From Microbacterium sp. 1.5R (GTDB taxonomy: Bacteria > Actinomycetota > Actinomycetes > Actinomycetales > Microbacteriaceae): DNA of 64,000 nucleotides. The DNA lies in the NCBI RefSeq assembly GCF_001889265.1, contig NZ_CP018151.1, positions 372,001 to 436,000 of the forward strand. Direction: 5' to 3'. A program made the translations under genes and the position numbers. The notes under the pieces were generated by a model. The model did no database searches. It had not been told where the DNA came from and worked only from the letters and a program-made list of their open reading frames with translations. This document shows positions 56,803 to 64,000 of this stretch, in pieces (the first letter of the stretch is position 1; each line of letters opens with the position of its first letter).

Positions 56803-57117
56803 ATGTCCTCCCACGATTCCTCCCAGACGGTCGAGGCGACCGTCCGCCGCGTGCCGCGCTTCGGCGTGTTCATGGGCATCGGCGTCGTGCTCGGCATCAT
56901 CGCCGCCGGCATCCTGACGATGATGGGCAGCTACGAGCCGTCCGAAGCGGTCAACGTCGTCTACCCGCCAGGGCAGGTGTTCGGATTCCTGCTGCTGTGG
57001 ACGGTGCCGATCGGCTTCGCCCTCGCGAGCGTCGTCGCCTTGATCCTCGAACGCGTCGCGCGTCGCCACGACCACGTCGTCAGGGTCGAGCACGAGACGA
57101 TCATCGCGAACGACTGA
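56803..57117 (+). CDS. two-span membrane protein of unknown function
   Basis: 104 aa. Polar N-terminus, span 1 (about 21-41), a short outside loop with VNVVYPPGQ, span 2 (about 59-81) and a His/Arg-rich tail. GACAAT six bases upstream of ATG 56803 suggests leaderless expression. Such proteins are usual in Microbacteriaceae in front of purM/purF (context memory, not searched). Function unknown. Confidence 0.7.
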   Translation: MSSHDSSQTVEATVRRVPRFGVFMGIGVVLGIIAAGILTMMGSYEPSEAVNVVYPPGQVFGFLLLWTVPIGFALASVVALILERVARRHDHVVRVEHETIIAND

Positions 57118-57132
57118 TCACGCCCCGGGGCG

Positions 57133-57765
57133 TCACGCCAGTTCGGCGATGATGGGCCGGATCGCCGCGTCGAACGAGACCACGTCGCGGCGCAGGCCGT
57201 CGGTCACCGCGACGGTGAGCGCGCCGATCCACCAGATCCCCCGTTGCGAGAATGGCAGCACCTGCACGTTGAGCTCGAACGAGTGCGCACGGCGACCGAT
57301 CTCGCGCTCGAACTCGGCGATCGCGCTGGCATAGGCGCGATACGACTCGCCCCCGATCGTCCCGCCGCCCGACCGGTTGGCGATCGAGCTGTGGATCGAC
57401 GACACGTAGCGATCGTGCGCGACGCGGGCGTAGTGCATCGCCGATGCGGCATGCGGCGCGATCGCCTCGGCGAGCTGTTCGGCACCGGTCGCCGGCAGCG
57501 CCACCAGCGTGTCGAACCCGTCGACGAGCTCGAGCGGCACGCCGGACGGATGCGCTCGGGGCTCGACGGTCATGTCCCAGTAGTCGCGCCACTGCTTCTC
57601 GAGCTCGGGCGTCACCTCGGCGGCATCCGGTGCCCGGACGGGCAGATCGCGCAGGCTCGGAAGATCTTCCGGGGCGCGGATGCCGAGCGATTGCCGCAGC
57701 GCGAGCGCGACGAGCACCGGAACGCTCGCGTCCTCGCGGATCAACCACTGCGGCTTGTCGGCCAT
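57133..57765 (-). CDS. conserved hypothetical protein
   Basis: 210 aa soluble protein without a family I recognise. It begins MADKPQWLIREDASVPVL and has a central helical part (EQLAEAIAPHAASAMHYARVAHDRYVSSIHSSIANRSGGG) and a C-terminal beta-rich part with RRAHSFELNVQVLPFSQRG and WWIGALTVAVTD. TACGAT (complement of 57772-57777) six bases upstream of ATG 57765 suggests a leaderless transcript. Divergent from purM. Confidence 0.6.
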   Translation of the reverse strand: MADKPQWLIREDASVPVLVALALRQSLGIRAPEDLPSLRDLPVRAPDAAEVTPELEKQWRDYWDMTVEPRAHPSGVPLELVDGFDTLVALPATGAEQLAEAIAPHAASAMHYARVAHDRYVSSIHSSIANRSGGGTIGGESYRAYASAIAEFEREIGRRAHSFELNVQVLPFSQRGIWWIGALTVAVTDGLRRDVVSFDAAIRPIIAELA

Positions 57766-57827
57766 GGCCCCATCGTAGGAGATGGAGGGAGGGGAGAGGA
57801 GGTCTCCGCGGGCGGTAGGCTGGAGGT

Positions 57828-58958
57828 GTGGCTGCCTCCCCCACCAATCCCTATTCCGAAGCCGGCGTCGATACCGCTGCAGGCGATCTCGCCGTCGAGC
57901 TGATGAAGTCTTCCGTGCGCGCGACGCACGGCCCTGAAGTGCTCGGCGGTGTCGGCGGATTCGCCGGACTGTTCGACGCGAGTGCGCTGCGCGACTTCCG
58001 TCGTCCGCTGCTCGCCACGAGCACAGACGGCGTCGGCACGAAGGTCGCCATCGCGCAGGCCATCGACAAGCACGACACGATCGGCCAGGACCTGGTCGGC
58101 ATGGTCGTCGACGACATCGTCGTGGTGGGCGCCAAGCCGCTCTTCATGACCGACTACATCGCGTGCGGCAAGGTCTTCCCGCAGCGGATCGCCGACATCG
58201 TGCGCGGCATCGCCGAGGCGTGCACCGCGACGGGGACCGCGCTCATCGGCGGCGAGACCGCCGAGCACCCCGGTCTTCTCGGCCCGCGCGACTACGACGT
58301 CGCAGGAGCCGCGACCGGAGTCGTCGAGGCCGACGGCATCCTCGGGGCCGACCGCGTGCAGGACGGCGACGTCGTCATCGCCGTCGAGTCCAGCGGACTG
58401 CACTCCAACGGCTATTCCCTCGTGCGCCACATCGTCACGAACGCGGGCATCGGCTACGGCGACAACGCCGCCGACTTCGGCAAGACGTGGGGCGAGGCGC
58501 TGCTCGAGCCGACTCGTCTCTACACGCTCCCGCTGCTGCGCCTCATCGAGCAGCTCGGCGGCGGCACAGGCTCGGGCGGGGTCCACTCGCTCAGCCACGT
58601 CACCGGCGGCGGCATCGCGGCGAACCTCGCGCGCGTGCTCCCGCAGGGCAGCTGGGCCGAGGTCGACCGCAGCACCTGGTCGCCGAGCCCGGTCTTCCGC
58701 GTGCTCAGTGACATCGCCGGGTCCACGCTGGAGTCCGCCGAGGGCACCTGGAACCTCGGAGTCGGGTTCCTCGCGATCGTCGCAGCCGACAAGAAGGATG
58801 CCGCGATCGCAGCGCTCGCGGCCGACGGCATGCCCGCGTGGCAGGTCGGAACCGTGGGCTTCGGCGCGCGGCCGGCAGGAGAGTTCGAACAGGGCGCCAA
58901 GGGCGTCGACGGTGGAGCGGTGCGCCTGATCGGCGCCTACGCGGACGGAGCGAAGTAA
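57828..58958 (+). CDS. purM: phosphoribosylformylglycinamidine cyclo-ligase
   Basis: 376 aa AIR synthetase, step 5 of purine synthesis. Motifs: DGVGTKVAIAQ, GQDLVGMVVDDIVVVGAKPLFMTDYIACGK, GGETAEHPG, SSGLHSNGYSLVRHI, SHVTGGGIAANLAR and the C-terminal RVLSDIAGST. GTG 57828 with TAGGCT ending six bases upstream; GGAGGT lies in between, so it could be leaderless or use that site. purF begins 6 bp after its stop. Confidence 0.96.
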   Translation: MAASPTNPYSEAGVDTAAGDLAVELMKSSVRATHGPEVLGGVGGFAGLFDASALRDFRRPLLATSTDGVGTKVAIAQAIDKHDTIGQDLVGMVVDDIVVVGAKPLFMTDYIACGKVFPQRIADIVRGIAEACTATGTALIGGETAEHPGLLGPRDYDVAGAATGVVEADGILGADRVQDGDVVIAVESSGLHSNGYSLVRHIVTNAGIGYGDNAADFGKTWGEALLEPTRLYTLPLLRLIEQLGGGTGSGGVHSLSHVTGGGIAANLARVLPQGSWAEVDRSTWSPSPVFRVLSDIAGSTLESAEGTWNLGVGFLAIVAADKKDAAIAALAADGMPAWQVGTVGFGARPAGEFEQGAKGVDGGAVRLIGAYADGAK

Positions 58959-58964
58959 GAGTCC

Positions 58965-60437
58965 ATGTGCGGCATCGTCGGAATGGTGGGCTCTGCCCCG
59001 GTCAATCAGGACATCTACGACGCACTCCTGCTGTTGCAGCACCGCGGTCAGGATGCAACGGGAATCGCGACCGCCGAGGCGAACGGCGTGATGCACAACG
59101 CCAAGGCGCAGGGCATGGTCCGCGAGGCGTTCCGCACTCGTGACATGCGCGGACTGCTCGGCAACGTCGGCCTCGGTCATGTGCGTTACGCGACCAAGGG
59201 CACCGCGTCGAACGAAGAGGAGATGCAGCCGTTCTACGTGAACGCGCCCTACGGCATCATCCTCATCCACAACGGCAACCTGACGAACACGCGCGAGCTC
59301 ACGGCCGACATGGCCAAGCGCGACCGCCGTCACCTCAACTCGTCGAGCGACACCGAGCTGCTGCTCAACGTCCTCGCCGGCGAGCTGCAGAACACGACGT
59401 CGACGGTCGACCTCGACGCCGAGCGCGTCTTCGAGGCCGTCGAGCGCACGCACGAGCGCATCGAGGGCGCGTACGCCGTGATCGCGGTGATCGCGGGCTA
59501 CGGTCTGCTCGCGTTCCGCGACCCGTTCGGCATCCGTCCCCTGATCCTCGGCCGTCGTCCTTCGACCGTCCCCGGCGCAGAGGGCCGCGACGAATGGGTC
59601 GTGGCGAGCGAGTCGCTGGTGCTCGAGAACGCCGACTACGAGGTCGTGCGCGAGGTCGAGCCCGGTGAGGCGATCTTCATCACCAACGAGGGCGAGCTGC
59701 ACAGCCGGCAGTGTGCGAAGGAGACCACTCTCGCGCCCTGCGCGTTCGAGTACGTCTACCTCGCCCGACCCGACTCGGTCATGAACGGCGTCTCGGTCTA
59801 CGAGTCGCGCCTGCGCATGGGCGACCGTCTCGCCGACACGATCGCGAAGCACGTGCCGATGGACAAGATCGACGTCGTCATGCCGATCCCCGACTCCTCC
59901 CGGCCCGCCGCCATGGAGGTCGCCCGCAAGCTGGGCATCGAGTACCGCGAGGGCTTCTACAAGAACCGCTACGTCGGCCGCACCTTCATCATGCCCGGGC
60001 AGGCCGTGCGCAAGAAGAGCGTGCGTCAGAAGCTGAACGCGATGTCGACCGAGTTCCAGGGCAAGAACGTGCTGCTGATCGACGACTCGATCGTGCGCGG
60101 GACCACGTCGAAGGAGATCATCCAGATGGCCCGGGATGCCGGTGCCACCTCTGTGACGTTCGCCTCCGCGGCTCCGCCGGTGCGTCACCCGCATGTCTAC
60201 GGCATCAACATGCCGTCGCGTCACGAGCTCATCGCCCACGGCCGGACGATCCCCGAGATCGCCGCCGAGCTGGGCTGTGATCACCTGGTCTATCAGGAGG
60301 TCGAGGACCTCAAGGCTGCGATCACCGAGGGATCCGTGCTGAGCGACCTCGACATGAGCTGCTTCGACGGCCGGTACGTCACCGGCACGGTCTCCGACGA
60401 GTACCTGGCCTGGGTGGAGGGGTCGCAGACCTCGTGA
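58965..60437 (+). CDS. purF: amidophosphoribosyltransferase
   Basis: 490 aa, first committed enzyme of purine synthesis. N-terminal glutaminase domain begins with nucleophile Cys2 (MCGIVG), so there is no propeptide. The C-terminal PRTase domain carries the PRPP loop NVLLIDDSIVRGTTSKE, with SVYESRLRMGDRLADTIA and DVVMPIPDSSRPAAMEVA. Several cysteines (SRQCAKETTLAPCAFEY) belong to the PurF type with a [4Fe-4S] cluster. Overlaps the MFS gene start by four bases. Confidence 0.96.
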   Translation: MCGIVGMVGSAPVNQDIYDALLLLQHRGQDATGIATAEANGVMHNAKAQGMVREAFRTRDMRGLLGNVGLGHVRYATKGTASNEEEMQPFYVNAPYGIILIHNGNLTNTRELTADMAKRDRRHLNSSSDTELLLNVLAGELQNTTSTVDLDAERVFEAVERTHERIEGAYAVIAVIAGYGLLAFRDPFGIRPLILGRRPSTVPGAEGRDEWVVASESLVLENADYEVVREVEPGEAIFITNEGELHSRQCAKETTLAPCAFEYVYLARPDSVMNGVSVYESRLRMGDRLADTIAKHVPMDKIDVVMPIPDSSRPAAMEVARKLGIEYREGFYKNRYVGRTFIMPGQAVRKKSVRQKLNAMSTEFQGKNVLLIDDSIVRGTTSKEIIQMARDAGATSVTFASAAPPVRHPHVYGINMPSRHELIAHGRTIPEIAAELGCDHLVYQEVEDLKAAITEGSVLSDLDMSCFDGRYVTGTVSDEYLAWVEGSQTS

Positions 60438-61741
60438 CCTCGGGTGCGCAGCCGCTCTGGCGTGGCCGTGCGCTCGCGCTGGTCGGCATCGTGCTGGTCG
60501 CGTTCTCGCTGCGCTCGGCCGTGGCGTCGCTGTCGCCCGTGCTCGACCACGTCGCCGACGACTTCCCGGTCTCGTCGGTCGTCGTCGGCCTGATCGGAGC
60601 CGCGCCGCCGGTGTGCTTCGCGGTGTTCGGGCTGCTGACGCCGCTGTTCGAGCGGAGATTCGGACTCGAGCGCGTGGCTGTCGTGGCGATCGCCCTGATC
60701 GCCGCCGGACTGCTGCTGCGCAGCCTCGCCGTCGACTCGACATCGCTGCTCGCCGCGACGGCAGTGGTGTTCGCGGGCGTCGGCTCGGGGAACGTGCTGC
60801 TGCCGCCGCTGGTGAAGAAGTACTTCCCCGATCGCCTCGGCCTGATGATGACGGTCTACTCGACCACCATGGCGGTGTCGACGTTCGTGCCGCCGCTGGT
60901 CGCAGTGCCGCTCGCCGACTCGGCCGGGTGGCGGGTGTCGCTGGGGCTGTGGGGCGTGTTCGCCGCGATCGCGCTCGTGCCCTGGGTGGCGATGCTCGTC
61001 ACGAGCCGGGCGGATGCCGTCGCCTCGGCCCCCGCGCGTACGGAGTCCGCCGCGACCGAGATCGAGCGCGACGGCTACGACGCAGCATCCGTGGCGACCG
61101 GACCGATCGCGACGACGCCCGCCAACCCGCGGGTCTTCGGTCGGCTGTGGCGGCTGCCGATGGCCTGGTCGATCGCGTTGGTGTTCGCGTCGTCGTCGAC
61201 GCTGGCCTACGTCTCCTTCGCATGGCTGCCGTCGATCATGATCGACGTGGGCGGGGTCTCACCGACGAATGCGGGGCTGCTGCTCTCGCTGTTCGGTCTG
61301 ATGGGCCTGCCGTGCTCTCTGCTCGTGCCCATTCTCATCGTCCGGTTCCAGGCGACCCGTCCTGTGTTCTTCATCTCGATCGCGTGCGGGCTCATCGGGC
61401 TGTTCGGATTCCTGTTCCTGCCCACGGTGGCGCTGCCGCTGTGGGTGGTCTTCTACGGCCTCGCACCCGGGCTCTTCCCGCTCGCCCTCGTGCTGCTCAG
61501 CATCCGGGCCCGCACGCCCGAGAGCGCGGTGGCGCTCAGCGGTTTCGTGCAGAGCATCGGCTACGCGGTCGCCGCGGTGTTCCCGCTGCTGATCGGCCTG
61601 CTGCACGACATGACCGACAGCTGGGAGATTCCCCTGTGGGTGCTCGTCGGGGTTCTGATCGCGGTGATCCCCGCCGGATGGATCGCCGGTCGACGTCGCA
61701 CCATCGAAGAGGACTGGGAGCGTCGCCACGGTCGCTGGTGA
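60434..61741 (+). CDS. MFS transporter, CynX/NimT-like
   Basis: 435 aa, twelve spans. Start GTG 60434 overlaps the purF stop. Family-typical first third (LVAFSLRSAVASLSPVLDHVADDF, then AAPPVCFAVFGLLTPLFERRFG) and TYSTTMAVSTFVPPLVAVPLAD-like segment. A polar loop of about 60 residues lies between spans 6 and 7. Substrate unknown. Coupled to purF, but not obviously linked in function. Confidence 0.85.
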   Translation: MTSGAQPLWRGRALALVGIVLVAFSLRSAVASLSPVLDHVADDFPVSSVVVGLIGAAPPVCFAVFGLLTPLFERRFGLERVAVVAIALIAAGLLLRSLAVDSTSLLAATAVVFAGVGSGNVLLPPLVKKYFPDRLGLMMTVYSTTMAVSTFVPPLVAVPLADSAGWRVSLGLWGVFAAIALVPWVAMLVTSRADAVASAPARTESAATEIERDGYDAASVATGPIATTPANPRVFGRLWRLPMAWSIALVFASSSTLAYVSFAWLPSIMIDVGGVSPTNAGLLLSLFGLMGLPCSLLVPILIVRFQATRPVFFISIACGLIGLFGFLFLPTVALPLWVVFYGLAPGLFPLALVLLSIRARTPESAVALSGFVQSIGYAVAAVFPLLIGLLHDMTDSWEIPLWVLVGVLIAVIPAGWIAGRRRTIEEDWERRHGRW

Positions 61742-61790
61742 CTCGCGGCGGTGAAGGGGCGCCGGTGGATCGGCGTGGGCCCGAGGCCCC

Positions 61791-62612
61791 TCAGTGCGCT
61801 CGCACCTCGTCGCCGACGCTGATCGTGCCGCCGACCCACGGCGCTGACGCATCGGCCGGGTCCTGCGGCGGCAGAAGGAGTCGGCCGAGAGTCGGCTCGT
61901 CCTGACCGTGGGCGCTCGTGAGGGTCGTGAGCACCTTCGCGTCGCGAACGCCCGTGTCGGGGTTGGCGTGTGTCGCGAGGCAGCGCACGATCGGCCCCGC
62001 GGTGCGGAACGTCACCTCGCCGATGCTCAGCTCGCCGGCCCAGTCGAGCTCCGACCAGGGGGCGACGTCGTCGATGACGACGTTGGAGCGGAACCGGCGG
62101 TCATCGATGCCGAAGCCGAGAGAGTCGCTCAGTGCGTCGACACTGCCACGACTGTGCACGGAGACGTAGCCGCGCTCACGATCCTGGAACCTCGGCGTCA
62201 CACCGTCGCCGACGAGTACGAGCGGCAGTCGTCCGGGGCGCCGGATCCGCCGGCCCTCCGGGCTCGCGAGCACGAAATCGGTCACCGCGTCCGCGAGCTC
62301 GCCACGACCGGAGTCATCGAGTCCCGCCTCGACGAGCACGGAACCCTCGTGCTCTATCCGCACGCGCTGCCGATCGTCGTCGTAGTCGGTGCGCAATGCC
62401 GCGAGGCCCGGGAAGTCCTGCAGGGAGAGTCCCTTCGCCTTCGGCCAGTGGTCGAGTCCGTCGCGAGACTCCGGCGCGATCGCGTCGGCGAAGCGGAACG
62501 CCAGCACGCGATCGCCGGCGATGCGCCCACCAGGCTGCACGGTGAGGGACTCGACCGACTCGGGCGTGAAGCCCTTGATCGGATGACGGAAGAGGGAGAC
62601 GACGCGGGCCAT
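61791..62612 (-). CDS. MOSC-domain protein
   Basis: 273 aa. N-terminal MOSC beta-barrel domain (ARVVSLFRHPIKGFTPESVESLTVQPGGRIAGDR) and C-terminal MOSC domain with RCLATHANPDTGVRDAKVLTTL, which contains the conserved cysteine of sulfur-carrying MOSC proteins. Such proteins bind molybdenum cofactor or sulfur, or act as N-hydroxylated-base reductase partners. No cofactor partner gene is adjacent. ATG 62612. Confidence 0.85.
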   Translation of the reverse strand: MARVVSLFRHPIKGFTPESVESLTVQPGGRIAGDRVLAFRFADAIAPESRDGLDHWPKAKGLSLQDFPGLAALRTDYDDDRQRVRIEHEGSVLVEAGLDDSGRGELADAVTDFVLASPEGRRIRRPGRLPLVLVGDGVTPRFQDRERGYVSVHSRGSVDALSDSLGFGIDDRRFRSNVVIDDVAPWSELDWAGELSIGEVTFRTAGPIVRCLATHANPDTGVRDAKVLTTLTSAHGQDEPTLGRLLLPPQDPADASAPWVGGTISVGDEVRAH

Positions 62613-62699
62613 GGGTCGATCCTCTCAGGGCACGCGGTGTCCGTCCGTCACGAGCCCGGCGTGGATGCCGAGAGTTCCGGGATTTCGGACACGACGAAA

Positions 62700-62720
62700 C
62701 CCCCGTGCGGTGCACGGGGG
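62700..62720 (-). terminator. terminator of the DUF3073 gene
   Basis: Nine-base stem CCCCCGTGC (62700-62708) and GCACGGGGG (62712-62720), a GGT loop; on the DUF3073 strand it is followed by TTTCG. It is 24 bases past that gene's stop. Confidence 0.8.
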
Positions 62721-62744
62721 AATCGATGACGAGCGAAGAGGCGG

Positions 62745-62933
62745 TCAGGCCTTTTCGAGTTCGTCCTCGTCTTCGTCTGCATACTCGTCGGCCCACTTGT
62801 CGACGTATGCGTCTTCAGCGTCGCTCGGGTGCGCGAGTTCGCGCTCGAGCGCCGAGTAGTTCACCGACGGACTGAACGACTTCAGTTCGCGGGCGATCTT
62901 GGTGTGTTTCGCCTTTTGACGGCCACGGCCCAT
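62745..62933 (-). CDS. DUF3073 protein
   Basis: 62 aa. The family start MGRGRQKAKHTKIARELK and a very acidic C-terminus (DEYADEDEDELEKA). Conserved in actinobacteria, usually near purine genes, without known function. A GGGGGTC run precedes ATG 62933. Own terminator immediately downstream. Confidence 0.92.
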   Translation of the reverse strand: MGRGRQKAKHTKIARELKSFSPSVNYSALERELAHPSDAEDAYVDKWADEYADEDEDELEKA

Positions 62934-63082
62934 GCCTGAGACCCCCTCACGAGTTAAGCTGCGGGCAACGACTGGCCCGAGTCATTCACGACACCGGCTG
63001 AGGGCCGGTAAGAGTAGCATTCAGAATAGCACGCGGCCAGACCGCACTGGCCCGTTGGCAGCTGGTGAAGGGAGCGATCCTC

Positions 63083-63625
63083 ATGACCGACAACACCTCG
63101 ACGCCCTCCGACGAGGCCGCGCAGAACGCGACACTGCAGAAGGCCGTGATCGTCGGGATGCAGCCGGGGCAGCCGAAACGGGTGATCGAAGAGGCGGCGC
63201 GATTCGCACGGCTCCTCCGCGTGCCGCTGGTGGTCGCACACGTCGACGTCACGCGCTTCGTCACCTATGAGGACCCCGACGGCTACGTGCACTCGGCGCC
63301 CATCGACATCAACTTCGATGCCGGCACGGCCGAGTTCGAGGCCGTGCAGGCGGAGGCGGCTGCGGCCCTCGACGGAACGGGCCTGACATGGACGGCCCGG
63401 CAGCTCGTGGGCGATCCGGCGCTCGCCATCAAACAGCTGGCGAACAAGCTCGACGCCCAGCTGATCGTGGTCGGCACACGCAAGCGCGGCATCGGAGAGT
63501 CGATCCGCGAGTTCTTCACGGGGTCCGTCGCTGCCCGCCTCGCGCACCGCCAGCACCGGTCGGTGCTCGTCGTGCCGCTGCAGGAGCCCGTGCCCGACGA
63601 GCAGCCCGAGATCTGGACCGAGTAG
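63083..63625 (+). CDS. universal stress protein A-family protein
   Basis: 180 aa single UspA domain. Alpha/beta fold segments LQKAVIVGMQPGQPKRVIEEAARFARLL and the later QLIVVGTRKRG...FFTGSVAARLAHRQHRSVLVVPL. The glycine-rich loop is close to, but not spaced as, the canonical ATP-binding G-2x-G-9x-G(S/T), so nucleotide binding is uncertain. ATG 63083 is preferred over GTG 63065 because GGGAG lies before it. A strong terminator follows. Confidence 0.85.
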   Translation: MTDNTSTPSDEAAQNATLQKAVIVGMQPGQPKRVIEEAARFARLLRVPLVVAHVDVTRFVTYEDPDGYVHSAPIDINFDAGTAEFEAVQAEAAAALDGTGLTWTARQLVGDPALAIKQLANKLDAQLIVVGTRKRGIGESIREFFTGSVAARLAHRQHRSVLVVPLQEPVPDEQPEIWTE

Positions 63626-63665
63626 GTCTCGCATCCCTCGCTGAGCTCCGACGGGTGCGAACGGC

Positions 63666-63701
63666 CGAAGCCCCTCTCGTCGTGTGACGGGAGGGGCTTC
63701 G
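63666..63701 (+). terminator. terminator after the universal stress protein gene
   Basis: CGAAGCCCCTC (63666-63676) pairs with GAGGGGCTTCG (63691-63701); the stem extends inward to a GTGT loop with one wobble. It could serve both this gene and the leftward gene at the right edge. Confidence 0.75.
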
Positions 63702-63730
63702 AGCGTCTCAGCAGGCGTCGGCCGCTGAGC

Positions 63731-64000
63731 TCAGCGGCCGAGTGACGCCAGCGCGGTGGTGATGCCTCGCGCCGCGGCGTCCAGGCCGTCCTCCAGCTGC
63801 GAGACGACGGATGCCGGCAGCGTGCCGCCCTTCGCCACATGCGTGCGGAGGTCGGTGCGCACGCGTGCGCGGAAGGCGTTGATGACGGCATCCGCTCGGT
63901 GCAGCTCCTCACGGGTGACGATGCGCTCGTCGTCGCCTGCGGTCCGCGGACGGGACTTGGATGCGGCGCGGTCGTCCTTCTCCGCCGTGGCGAGGTCGGC
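63731..64000 (-). CDS. C-terminal part of an uncharacterised gene, cut by the window edge
   Basis: Leftward frame open from the window end to TGA at 63731-63733, at least 89 codons, with strong third-position G/C. The visible C-terminus is charged and helical: a Lys/Arg/Asp-rich stretch, then REELHRADAVINAFRARVRTD and a conserved-looking end SQLEDGLDAAARGITTALASLGR, suggesting helical dimer-like structure. No family recognised. The preceding part (toward the true start) lies outside the window. Confidence 0.6.
   Translation of the reverse strand, partial: ADLATAEKDDRAASKSRPRTAGDDERIVTREELHRADAVINAFRARVRTDLRTHVAKGGTLPASVVSQLEDGLDAAARGITTALASLGR

Noticed and set aside
57741..60743. A 1000-codon open frame on the minus strand
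   Set aside because: Antisense to purM and purF, which are unmistakable; low-complexity translation.

Overview
The window is GC-rich actinobacterial chromosomal DNA, most likely from Microbacterium or a close Microbacteriaceae relative (inference from gene content and style, not a database search). Supporting signs are dense gene packing with ATGA/GTGA overlaps, many GTG starts, a short TAnnnT box 6-7 bases upstream of the start codon of many genes (leaderless transcripts), a perfect actinobacterial CebR operator, DUF3073 and sterol-carrier-family genes near purM/purF, and the recurrent hexamer GGATGC/GCATCC. No rRNA, tRNA, CRISPR array, transposase or phage gene was seen.

Layout. 1-7.7 kb: an Opp/Dpp-type ABC importer (solute-binding protein cut by the window start, two ATPases, two permeases) ending in a GH3 beta-glucosidase. 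7.7-9.8 kb: a SoxR unit, with soxR divergent from ferredoxin, flavin reductase and superoxide dismutase across a textbook SoxR promoter. 9.9-12 kb: KtrA/KtrB potassium uptake. 12.5-18 kb: an arsenic locus with a double arsenate-reductase fusion, an ArsR-phosphatase fusion, an aquaglyceroporin, two flavoproteins and a second ArsR, but no ArsB/Acr3 pump. 18-19.5 kb: a 57-residue ORF and NhaA. 19.6-25 kb: sulfatase with its formylglycine-generating enzyme, then a GH13 alpha-glucosidase with a LacI regulator. 25-29.4 kb: DUF1761, VOC and secreted alpha/alpha-barrel proteins, a roughly 450 bp tandem-repeat array, purQ, purS and apt.

29.4-35.5 kb: a complete cebEFG-bglC-cebR cellobiose/cello-oligosaccharide locus with two perfect CebR operators. 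35.5-37.1 kb: a DUF1266 gene and a TetR regulator. 37.2-44.1 kb: a GntR-controlled 5-oxoproline operon (NRAMP-like carrier, PxpA, DUF1445 protein, fused PxpB-PxpC, biotin carboxylase-BCCP). 44-50 kb: uraA, purC, DUF2945, a PadR/MFS efflux pair and a GNAT enzyme. 50-52 kb: a polar amino-acid ABC importer with a fused binding protein-permease. 52-54 kb: an HxlR/MFS pair. 54-61.7 kb: purD, a CoA-type Nudix hydrolase, small conserved genes, purM, purF and an MFS gene. 61.8-64 kb: a MOSC protein, DUF3073, a universal stress protein and a partial gene at the right edge.

Two regions each couple beta-glucoside import to an intracellular beta-glucosidase, fitting a plant- or soil-associated saprophyte. 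De novo purine genes (purQ, S, C, D, M, F) are scattered in small units on both strands together with salvage functions (apt, uraA). The most unusual features are non-coding: five intergenic palindromic elements of 60-61 bp in two families, and the 14-unit array of about 30 bp repeats at 27.3-27.8 kb. Among proteins, the arsenic locus with three low-molecular-weight phosphatase domains in two fusions, and no recognisable pump, stands out.
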